DNA of 64,000 nt from Paenibacillus piri (lineage in GTDB: Bacteria > Bacillota > Bacilli > Paenibacillales > NBRC-103111): assembly GCF_004354045.1 (NCBI RefSeq), contig NZ_SMRT01000001.1, forward strand, positions 744,001-808,000. The letters are read 5' to 3'. Positions within the stretch are counted from its first letter, which is position 1, and every line of letters begins with the position of its first letter. Below the pieces are notes generated by a model. That model did no database searches and was not told the origin of the DNA. It saw nothing but the letters and a program-made list of their open reading frames with translations. Of the stretch, positions 43,700 through 51,788 are shown one piece after another. Both the position numbers and the translations under genes were made by a program.

Positions 43700-45310
43700 A
43701 TGGGACACGGGAAATCGGGACGCATGTATACGCCTGTGCTGGCTGTCGGAATGATCTTGGCGCTGCTGCTGTCGGCAAGCTGTTCGGGCAATTCAAGTCC
43801 TTCGGCAGCCGGAGATGCGGGAACGTCTGCACCCGGCGGCAAGCCGGAAAGCAAACCGCCGGATAACAAGCAGCCGGACGGAAAGCCGCAGGAGCCGCTG
43901 GAAATTCAAATGACGGCACGGCTGTTCGAGGAAGTTCCCAATATGGACAATGCTTATTGGAAAGAGTTTATGAAACGGACGAACACGAAGCTGAATATCG
44001 AATGGATTCCGGATGGCGATTACACGACCAAGCTCAATTTGATTCTGGCTTCCGGCAGCATTCCGGAAGTGCTGGTGATCAACAATTTAAAACATCCGCC
44101 GGTTGTGAACGCCGTGAAGAACGGCGCGTTTTGGGACCTGACTCCGTTCCTGGGCGACTTTAGCAAATACCCGAATTTGAAAAATTTTTCCGCCCCCGAG
44201 GCTTGGGTGACGAGCCGCATTCTCGGAAAAAATTACGTTATTCCGAAAAATCGTCCGCAGCTGTCGGGCGGACCGAAAATCCGCAAGGACTGGCTCGACA
44301 AGCTCGGTATTCCGATGCCGCAGACGCTCGACGAATACCGCAGCGCGCTGAAAAAGATCGTTGACGCCGATATTGACGGCAACGGCAAAAAGGATACGAT
44401 CGGCCTTGTATCGAAGGCCAGTCTGTTCACCGGAAGCGCCGGCGGCTTCGGCGACGCGTTCGGCATGGGGAAACCGACGTTCAATCAGGAAGGCGGGCTG
44501 ATCTACGAAACGCTGACGCCGCAGTATGCCGAGCTGGTGGCCTGGCTGCGCGACTTGTACGCGGACGGCATACTGGCCAAAGAATTTTCGGTGATGAAGC
44601 CGACGCAGGCCGTGGAGCTGTTCGAGGCCGGTAAGGCGGCTTCGCTTGTCAACGAGAGCTTCCGCTGGGATTACATTTTTATGGGCAATATTAAAAAGGT
44701 GCAGCCGGAAGCGATTGTCGATACGGTACCGCCGCTGCAAGGGCCGGGCGGGTATGCGGTCAGATATTCGACCGGCGTCGACGGGGCGTTCCTGATCTCC
44801 AAAAAGGTGCCGGAAGAAAAGGTGAAGCGCATTCTCGACTTCCTGGAGCTGACCAACAGCAAGGAATATTACGATTTTACGGTCAACGGGATTGAAGGCG
44901 TTCATTTCAACAAAGTAAACGGAGAGATTGTGTTGACGGATCAGCATAAGAAAGAAGTCGGCTCGACGTCGCCGTGGCAGCCGATCGCTCTCTATTACGA
45001 CAAATACGGCAAGCTGACGACGCCGGCCGCCCCGAAAGAATACAACGATGCCAAAATTAAACAAGTCGAGGCGCAAGGTTATTTTCAGAAAGGCATCATC
45101 AGTCCGTTCAGCGTCATCGATTCGCCTACTTGGCTGGCCACCTGGCCCAAATTTCAGCAGGAATGGACGTCCATGTCGGTGAAAGCGATCGTCGGTCAAA
45201 TTTCGCTGGATGACTACAAGGCATACGTAAAAAAAGTTAACGACGACCCCAATATCAAAAAAGCGTATCAGGAATTCGCCAAGGACTATAAAGAAACGTT
45301 CGGCAAATGA
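43700..45310 (+). CDS. Extracellular sugar-binding lipoprotein (cluster III)
   Basis: 536 residues from the ATG at 43700, 12 bases after AAGGGG (43682-43687); the ATG at 43688 touches that site and the frame opens further upstream. Lipoprotein signal with Cys28 in LSASC. A Pro/Gly/Lys-rich linker of about 40 residues follows the lipid anchor. The mature part contains NTKLNIEWIPDGDY, GAFWDLTPFLGDFSKYPNL and the IDGNG-x-x-D calcium-type loop. Divergent from the cluster III regulator and followed by a glycosidase. Confidence 0.92.
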   Translation: MGHGKSGRMYTPVLAVGMILALLLSASCSGNSSPSAAGDAGTSAPGGKPESKPPDNKQPDGKPQEPLEIQMTARLFEEVPNMDNAYWKEFMKRTNTKLNIEWIPDGDYTTKLNLILASGSIPEVLVINNLKHPPVVNAVKNGAFWDLTPFLGDFSKYPNLKNFSAPEAWVTSRILGKNYVIPKNRPQLSGGPKIRKDWLDKLGIPMPQTLDEYRSALKKIVDADIDGNGKKDTIGLVSKASLFTGSAGGFGDAFGMGKPTFNQEGGLIYETLTPQYAELVAWLRDLYADGILAKEFSVMKPTQAVELFEAGKAASLVNESFRWDYIFMGNIKKVQPEAIVDTVPPLQGPGGYAVRYSTGVDGAFLISKKVPEEKVKRILDFLELTNSKEYYDFTVNGIEGVHFNKVNGEIVLTDQHKKEVGSTSPWQPIALYYDKYGKLTTPAAPKEYNDAKIKQVEAQGYFQKGIISPFSVIDSPTWLATWPKFQQEWTSMSVKAIVGQISLDDYKAYVKKVNDDPNIKKAYQEFAKDYKETFGK

Positions 45311-45399
45311 TGCCCGCTTTTTTCAAAATGATGGCAGGCTTGGTCAATTTTTGACCGGCTTTGGAAGAAAATCGCAGAATGCAAAAAAGGTCTGTATGG

Positions 45400-45422
45400 T
45401 GCCGGTCCCCTTTATAGTAAGG
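45400..45422 (+). promoter_or_regulatory. Promoter-like block before the cluster III glycosidase
   Basis: Contains TATAGT (45412-45417) as a likely -10, preceded by a CCCC tract and followed by AAGG; 20 of 23 positions equal 16021-16043 before cluster I. No good -35 is visible, so an activator may be needed. A GGTCAA-ttt-TTGACC hairpin lies upstream at 45342-45356. Confidence 0.5.
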
Positions 45423-45506
45423 TGGATATTGAAAAACGGCGAATGCAATAGTCCGGGCTATTCAACGGACACCTAAAACCAATTCATATGCGGAGGCGAA
45501 TCCTGA

Positions 45507-47525
45507 ATGAGTCAAGCTGAAACGAACAAATGGTGGATCAACCGGCCATGGCGCGAGATCCAGACGAATTTGCGGGAAATCGACATGCAGGACATTGACG
45601 CGGAACAGTTTGTGGCCGAGCTGCAGCAGTTTAAGGCGAATGTCGTCATGATTAACGCAGCGGGCATCATCGCCAGCTATCCGACCAAGCTTCCCTTTCA
45701 TTTCCAGAGCCCATATTTGACGGGAGACAGTCTGGCCGATATTATCGCCGCCTGCCATAAAGCCGATATCAAGGTGATCGCCAGAACTGATTTCTCGAAG
45801 GTGCGCCGGCCGATCTACGAAATGCATCCCGAATGGGCATATGTAAGCCCGAAAGGCCAAATCGTCGACTACAACGGTGATGTACATGTATGCCTTAACG
45901 GCGATTACCAGCAGCGCTACGCTCCGGAAATTATTAAGGAAGCGATCACCGAGCTTGACTTCGACGGCATTTTCTTCAATATGGGCGGCTACCAGGTGAA
46001 AGACTACAGTTACAATTATTACGGCATCTGCCATTGCGACAGCTGCCAGAGCAAATTCGCCGCCATGTTCGGCGCTCCGCTGCCGAAGGAGGAAAACCCG
46101 AATGATTCGCTGTTTAAAAAGTATATGGTGTTCAAGCAAAGAACATTAAAAGCCTATGCGGAAAAAATGCACCAGGTCATTTTAGGCGTCCGGCCGGATA
46201 TTATCATTGCCAACAATTTCGAATTAAAAGAAGGGTTCATTCGTCAGGAATCGAATACCGCACTGGACCGGCCGCTGCCGCATTGGCAGTACAGCGCTTC
46301 GGACAATACGAAATGGGCCGTCAGCTCCTATCCGGCAATGGTATCCAGCAATACGACGGTTGATTTTCCGGATTATCACCACCGTCATGTCGCCATTTCG
46401 CCGTTCCAGCAAAAGCTGCGGCTGGCCCAAAATTTGGCCAACGGCGGGGGTCTCGACTATTACTTGATCGGACGGCTCGACAATCATGAGGATAAGTCCG
46501 GCTATGAAGGCATCAAGCAAATATTTCATTACCATGCAGAGCATGGGAATGAATATTTGAACCTGGAATCGCGTTCGACGGTCGCTTTACTGAACGGTCC
46601 TTCGGCCAATCAATCGGAATTCCGGGGCTGGTTCCGCTTCTTGACCGAAAATCATTACCCGTTCGATACGCTGATGATACAAAATGCCCTGAATTTGCCT
46701 TGGGATAAGTACAAGGCGATCATCGTTCCCGATTATCAGCCGCTCAGCGATGAATTCAACGCAAGGCTCGACAATTATGCCCAAGCCGGGGGGACGGTCA
46801 TCTCGGTATGCCGCAGCGGCTTCCAGAACGAGGCGTTCGAACCGCGGGCCAATGTGCCGCTTCAATGCCTGGGGCTTGACCAAGTGCTGTCCGTGCGCGA
46901 GGATAACCGATCCTCTTATTTTAAAATGGATCATAAGGAGCAGTTCCCGCGGTTTCCGGTCACCGAGCTTGTTTATTTGGACGGCCACTACGTATTCGCC
47001 GGCTACAACGACAGGGTGCGCAAGTATTTCCGGCTGATCCCGCCCCACATGTACGGGCCGCCGGAGCGCTGCTACTATACGCAGATCACGGATCACCCCG
47101 GCTTCACGGTACATCCTTTCGGCAAAGGACAGGGCATCTATATTCCGTGGAAACCGGGCGAGCTGTTCCACCGGCAAGGCTATACGAATACGAGCGACTT
47201 TGCCGCCGATTTGCTGGAGCACGCCGCCGGACTGAAGCCGCTGCAGGGCAATGTGCCGCCGATGGTGGAGGTAACATGGTTCGAGCAGAAGGGGAGAGAC
47301 GCGTCGCTGCTTCATCTGGTGAACGGAACCGGCCATTTCGGAGTCACCTTTTACGAGCCGGTCACGATTTCCGATTTGGAAGTGAAGCTTCCTGCCACCG
47401 CCGCTCCCCGCTCGGTCAGAAGCCTCGTGACGGGTAAAGCCTGCCCGTTCGCCTTCGACAACGGCCAACTGACCGTAACGCTCGACAAGCTTGGCTTATT
47501 CGAAGCGGTCAAAATAACGAATTAA
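45507..47525 (+). CDS. Alpha-amylase-fold glycosidase with beta-galactosidase-type trimerisation domain (GHL6-like)
   Basis: 672 residues after GGAGG. There is no signal peptide, so it acts inside the cell on imported material. Residues about 1-330 form a barrel: NLREIDMQDIDAEQF, VIARTDFSKV, DYNGDVHVCLNG and FDGIFFNMGGYQ resemble the GHL6 hypothetical glycosidase group. A CHCDSCQSKFAAMFG cysteine pair, as in GH42 enzymes, lies near residue 180. Residues about 360-560 resemble the flavodoxin-like beta-galactosidase trimerisation domain (KAIIVPDYQPLSDEF and GGTVISVCRSG), and a beta-sandwich ends the protein. Substrate unknown. It follows the cluster III binding protein, with its own promoter-like block. 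Confidence 0.75.
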   Translation: MSQAETNKWWINRPWREIQTNLREIDMQDIDAEQFVAELQQFKANVVMINAAGIIASYPTKLPFHFQSPYLTGDSLADIIAACHKADIKVIARTDFSKVRRPIYEMHPEWAYVSPKGQIVDYNGDVHVCLNGDYQQRYAPEIIKEAITELDFDGIFFNMGGYQVKDYSYNYYGICHCDSCQSKFAAMFGAPLPKEENPNDSLFKKYMVFKQRTLKAYAEKMHQVILGVRPDIIIANNFELKEGFIRQESNTALDRPLPHWQYSASDNTKWAVSSYPAMVSSNTTVDFPDYHHRHVAISPFQQKLRLAQNLANGGGLDYYLIGRLDNHEDKSGYEGIKQIFHYHAEHGNEYLNLESRSTVALLNGPSANQSEFRGWFRFLTENHYPFDTLMIQNALNLPWDKYKAIIVPDYQPLSDEFNARLDNYAQAGGTVISVCRSGFQNEAFEPRANVPLQCLGLDQVLSVREDNRSSYFKMDHKEQFPRFPVTELVYLDGHYVFAGYNDRVRKYFRLIPPHMYGPPERCYYTQITDHPGFTVHPFGKGQGIYIPWKPGELFHRQGYTNTSDFAADLLEHAAGLKPLQGNVPPMVEVTWFEQKGRDASLLHLVNGTGHFGVTFYEPVTISDLEVKLPATAAPRSVRSLVTGKACPFAFDNGQLTVTLDKLGLFEAVKITN

Positions 47526-47571
47526 ACGCCTTCCGAATTGCGCTCCGATGCTTGTCGCCATATAAAGTCGC

Positions 47572-47605
47572 AAAAAACTTTGCCTCCGGCAAGGTTTTTT
47601 GTTTT
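47572..47605 (+). terminator. Terminator after the cluster III glycosidase
   Basis: AAAAAACTTTGCC (47572-47584) and GGCAAGGTTTTTT (47588-47600) pair with one mismatch around a TCC loop, followed by GTTTT. It separates clusters III and IV. Confidence 0.9.
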
Positions 47606-47670
47606 GTCGTATAGAATGAGTAGGTGAGAAGTAAAGAGCGAATCTAATACGGAAATATGGAGGAGGTCCC

Positions 47671-50001
47671 ATGGCTAGTCAGATCGGTCGAAAATTGCGT
47701 AATTTCTTTATCGGAAAGCATGCTGCACAAGGCAAATATTTACATCGCTTAATTTGGATCAGCTGCATTTCGATTTGCATCCCTATCCTGTTGGCCGGCA
47801 TTATATACTACCAGTTTTCGATGGATCGGGTGCGGCAGCAATTTCTCGATGAAAACAAATCAACTCTGGTCATGATGAAGGACAGGGCGGAGCGAATTAT
47901 GCAAAACATCGAGCAGGAGTCGCTGCAGCTGTCGCTGGATCCGCGGATCAACGATTTTTTTGCCGGCCGCATGGAGGACGCTCCGTTGATTTGGCATCAG
48001 CAATTGCTGCAGGAAATTACGCTCGTCAAAAATGCGAACAGCTTCATCGACGAAATTTATTTTTACAATAATGAGGAGGATCTGCTGCTAACGAACCGCT
48101 ACGGGGCGATCGATAAGGATTCCTATAAGCATAAGGATGAAATCGATCAGCTCATGAAGCTGGCAAGCGGCTCGCAGTGGCTGTTTTTACCGGCGGGGAA
48201 AAAAGAAGGCTACATTACATTCGCCAGAAAGCTGCCTGTCGTCGGTTCCGGGAAGTCGGGCGTGCTTGTCTTTGAGATCGAAACGTCCCTGATCAGCAGT
48301 TTCCTGCAAGCGGATACAACGATTTTAACGAAAGGTTCGGAGATGGTGCTGATCAGTTATCCCGACTTGTTCAAGCTGGATGCGAAGGAGAAGGGAGGGT
48401 TTATGAAGCGGCTGGAAAATTTGGAGGGGTTGCAAACGCTCCGGACGGCGGACTCCACTATCGGCAGTTTTTATGAAACGGGACCGGACGGGCGTCCGGC
48501 GCAGTTCACTTATGTAAAAAGCATGTTCGGCCGGACGTACGTTACGGTCACTCCCGAGCAAATGCTCGCAGGACGCATCCAATGGATTCGTGTCGTTACG
48601 TTTTCCGCCGTTCTCTTTTTTATTTTGCTCGGCATACTGCTGACTTATTTCAATACGAAGCGGGTTTACAGCCCGATCGGCAAGCTGATTCAGCACAGCC
48701 GGCAGCTCGGCGAAGGCCGGATTCAGAGCAAAGCGGACGAGTTCGCCTATATTAGCGCTTGTCTCGATTTTTTAAGCAGCGAGGCGGAAAAGCTGGGAGG
48801 CTATATGGAAAAGGTGCAGCCGACGCTGCGCGAAAGATGCCTTCAGCAGCTGGTGAACGGGGAATATGTGCGCAGCGAGCTGCTGATTCAAGAATGCGAG
48901 AGCTTCGGGATCGATATTCATTCGACCTACTGCGTCATCGTCGTGGAGGTGGAAAATGCGTTTAAGGAGCAGCGTTTTTTTCCAAAGGACAAACCGATCG
49001 TCGCTTTTGCCGTGTCGAATGTGATGCAGGAGCTGCTGCAAAAAAACGAGCTGCTCAGCGGTTATATTTTCGCCAATCACGGAAAAGGCGTGGCGCTGCT
49101 GCAGTGGGACAACGACGCGGGACCCGTCAGGCTAAGTCAAGCCGTGCGCAGCTTTGCCGAATCTGTCAACGAATCGTTAATGAGCTACCTGAGCTTCAAA
49201 GCCGCCATCGGCATCGGTCGCAGCTATTCGCATATCGCCGATGTGCCGGTTTCGTTCCGGGAGGCGGAGCTTGCTCTTCAATACCGGATTTACGAGGAGG
49301 CGGAGCCGGTCATGTATATCGAAGATTTGGAAAACCGCTCCGGGAAGCAGGCGTCGTTCCGCTACCCGCGCGAGCAGGAAAACAGCATCGTCGATGCGCT
49401 CGCCAAAGGGGAATTGGAGCAGGCGCGGCAATCGCTCGTGCAATTCACGGAATCGATCCGTCCGTCCCAGTCATACAATTTCATTTACCAAAGCTACCAT
49501 GTGCTGCTTTCGGCAATCATTACATCGTTGGAGAAGCAGGGAGGCAGCATTCTCGATCTGCTGGAATATAATTTATTCGGCCAGTTGGAGACGAAGCAGA
49601 CGTCGCGGGAAATTTTTGACTGGTTTAATGACAATTTATTTCCGTTGTACCACAAGCTGACGGAAGAATACCGCAGCTCGGCCGGCCAGTCCGCCGTTTT
49701 GCAAATCTCCAAATATATCCGGGAACACAGCACCGAAGATCTTTCACTTGTGCAGTGCGCAGAAATGATCGGAATGAGCCCTTCCTATTTGAGCCGGCTG
49801 TTTAAAAAGGAGATGGGCGTCAACTTCCTCGAATTCGTTGTCGAATGCAAGGTGGAAGAAGCGAAGCGGCTGCTGTTGGAAACGGATATGAACGTCAGCG
49901 ACATCGCTGCGGCGATCGGATATTCGGAGCGCAACCTGAATCGCATTTTTCAAAGGCATACCCGCATGAACCCGAGCATTTTCCGTGCGGAGCACCGTTA
50001 A
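47671..50001 (+). CDS. Membrane-bound AraC-family regulator of cluster IV
   Basis: 776 residues after GGAGG. First membrane segment near residues 28-50, Cache-like sensor (about 55-300), second membrane segment (about 308-328), a HAMP-like stretch, GGDEF-like domain with AAIGIGRSYSHIADVPVSFR, and AraC DNA-binding pair (SLVQCAEMIGMSPSYLSRLF and VSDIAAAIGYSERNLNRIF). Very similar in layout to the cluster III regulator, including FPKDKPIVAFAVSNVMQELL against its RPEDKPMLTFAVTNVMEELL. It heads the cluster IV genes and is probably their activator. Confidence 0.9.
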   Translation: MASQIGRKLRNFFIGKHAAQGKYLHRLIWISCISICIPILLAGIIYYQFSMDRVRQQFLDENKSTLVMMKDRAERIMQNIEQESLQLSLDPRINDFFAGRMEDAPLIWHQQLLQEITLVKNANSFIDEIYFYNNEEDLLLTNRYGAIDKDSYKHKDEIDQLMKLASGSQWLFLPAGKKEGYITFARKLPVVGSGKSGVLVFEIETSLISSFLQADTTILTKGSEMVLISYPDLFKLDAKEKGGFMKRLENLEGLQTLRTADSTIGSFYETGPDGRPAQFTYVKSMFGRTYVTVTPEQMLAGRIQWIRVVTFSAVLFFILLGILLTYFNTKRVYSPIGKLIQHSRQLGEGRIQSKADEFAYISACLDFLSSEAEKLGGYMEKVQPTLRERCLQQLVNGEYVRSELLIQECESFGIDIHSTYCVIVVEVENAFKEQRFFPKDKPIVAFAVSNVMQELLQKNELLSGYIFANHGKGVALLQWDNDAGPVRLSQAVRSFAESVNESLMSYLSFKAAIGIGRSYSHIADVPVSFREAELALQYRIYEEAEPVMYIEDLENRSGKQASFRYPREQENSIVDALAKGELEQARQSLVQFTESIRPSQSYNFIYQSYHVLLSAIITSLEKQGGSILDLLEYNLFGQLETKQTSREIFDWFNDNLFPLYHKLTEEYRSSAGQSAVLQISKYIREHSTEDLSLVQCAEMIGMSPSYLSRLFKKEMGVNFLEFVVECKVEEAKRLLLETDMNVSDIAAAIGYSERNLNRIFQRHTRMNPSIFRAEHR

Positions 50002-50072
50002 TCCGGGGTGGGCAGACGGTTTTATAACAGGCAAGACAAAAATTGCCCAATTCAAATCCATAGCCCATCAGT

Positions 50073-50083
50073 CAAGAATTGTC
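50073..50083 (+). promoter_or_regulatory. Copy of the cluster III motif, possible AraC operator
   Basis: CAAGAATTGTC, the exact reverse complement of 43542-43552, about 90 bases before the start of the cluster IV binding-protein gene and downstream of the regulator gene. Confidence 0.4.
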
Positions 50084-50170
50084 ACTTACTTGCCGTTGAA
50101 ATGCGGCATACAATATTGACTGAAAGCGCTGCCAAGTGCGCTCCATCGAATTTTCAGGAGGGGTAAAAAA

Positions 50171-51736
50171 ATGAAAGCATTGTTCGTAAGAAATGTCAGT
50201 TGGATCACGACGACCGCGGTTTCGTTAGGACTGCTGGCCGGCTGCTCGGGAGGAGGCGAACCGGCTCCGGCTGCGAAGTCGGATTCCGCCAAACCGGCCG
50301 ATACTCAAGGGGCGAAGGCGAACGCACCGCTTAAGATGCAGTTTCTTGTGCCATCGTTTGCCGACGTTCCGGACATGAATGATCAGTATTGGACCGAATG
50401 GCAAAAAAGAACGAATACGAAACTGGATATCGAGTGGGTTCCGTCGGGCGACTACGATACCAAATTCGACCTCGTGCTCGCATCGGGCAATTTACCTGAA
50501 ATTCTCGTTTCTACCAGCACCACGCGCCCGACGCTGCTCAATGCGATCAAGCAGGGAGCTTTCTGGGATTTGACGCCGTTTCTAGGCGATTTCAGCAAGT
50601 ATCCGAATTTGAAAAACAACAGCGGCCCGAACGTATGGAGCTTCATGAAATCAGACGGTAAAATTTATGGCTTACCCCGCAACCGCCCGCAGATCGACCT
50701 GGGCATTAAGTTCCGCAAAGATTGGCTGGATAAATACAATATTCCTGTGCCGCAAACGCTGGATGAATATACCGCAGCATTGAAAAAGATCGTGACGAGC
50801 GATCCGGACGGCAACGGCAAGAACGATACGGTCGGCGTTCTGGGCCACGGCTTCCTGCTCGCGGACGGCGACGACACGTTCCTCGCGGCATTTGGCGGTC
50901 TGAATCCGGTCTACGACAAGGACGGCGGCCTGATCAGAAACTGGCTAACGCCTAATTATACGCAAATGGTAGAATGGTTCCGTCAGCAATATGCGGACGG
51001 CATATTGTCCAAGGAGTTTTCGGCGATCAAGAAAACGCAAGCCGAGGAAATGTTCTCGACCGGACGCGCGGTTTCATATGTGCGCAATATTTGGCGCGAT
51101 TACACATGGGAGCAGGATATCAAGAAGGTTCAGCCCGACGCCAAAGTCATTACACTGCCTCCGCTGAAAGGACCGGGCGGCTACACGGCTTCGCTGGCGA
51201 ATCCGACTTATGGCGGCATGTATATTTCGAAGAAGGTACCTGAGGAGAAGGTAAAGCAAATTCTCGATTATATGGAAAAGACGACTACGATGGAGTATAC
51301 CGATTTTAACTATTACGGCATCGAGGGCGTGCATCATAAAGTCGTGGACGGGCAGCCGCAGCTGACGGAGCTGGGCGTGAAACAGGTCACGACGAATGCT
51401 AACCAGGTATTTGCGATGGCGTTCAATAACAAGATGAAGGTGCTCAATCCGGCTGCGCCCAAAGCGTACAACGATGCGAAGATCAAGGAAACGGAAATTT
51501 ACAGCCAACAAGGCAAGATGAATCCGTTCGGCAACATTGCGTCCGATACTTGGACTTCCGTATGGCCGAAGTACGAGAAGGAATGGCAGGCGATGGTAAC
51601 CAAAGCGATCGTCGGACAAATTTCGATGGACGAGTACAAGAGCTATGTAAATAAGCTGAACGACAACGCGGATATTAAGAAGGCATATCAGGAATACGCC
51701 AAAGCATATAAAGAATATTTCGGCAATGCGAAATAG
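50171..51736 (+). CDS. Extracellular sugar-binding lipoprotein (cluster IV)
   Basis: 521 residues after AGGAGGGG. Lipoprotein signal with Cys25 in LLAGC. The mature part shares NTKLDIEWVPSGDYDTKFDL, AIKQGAFWDLTPFLGDFSK and DPDGNGKND with clusters II and III. It delivers the substrate to the permeases that lie 8 kb downstream, with four enzyme genes in between. Confidence 0.93.
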   Translation: MKALFVRNVSWITTTAVSLGLLAGCSGGGEPAPAAKSDSAKPADTQGAKANAPLKMQFLVPSFADVPDMNDQYWTEWQKRTNTKLDIEWVPSGDYDTKFDLVLASGNLPEILVSTSTTRPTLLNAIKQGAFWDLTPFLGDFSKYPNLKNNSGPNVWSFMKSDGKIYGLPRNRPQIDLGIKFRKDWLDKYNIPVPQTLDEYTAALKKIVTSDPDGNGKNDTVGVLGHGFLLADGDDTFLAAFGGLNPVYDKDGGLIRNWLTPNYTQMVEWFRQQYADGILSKEFSAIKKTQAEEMFSTGRAVSYVRNIWRDYTWEQDIKKVQPDAKVITLPPLKGPGGYTASLANPTYGGMYISKKVPEEKVKQILDYMEKTTTMEYTDFNYYGIEGVHHKVVDGQPQLTELGVKQVTTNANQVFAMAFNNKMKVLNPAAPKAYNDAKIKETEIYSQQGKMNPFGNIASDTWTSVWPKYEKEWQAMVTKAIVGQISMDEYKSYVNKLNDNADIKKAYQEYAKAYKEYFGNAK

Positions 51737-51788
51737 CCGGATGGCGGTTTGCGTCACGGCTTGCTGTTAACCAAGGAGGAGGGTGCAT

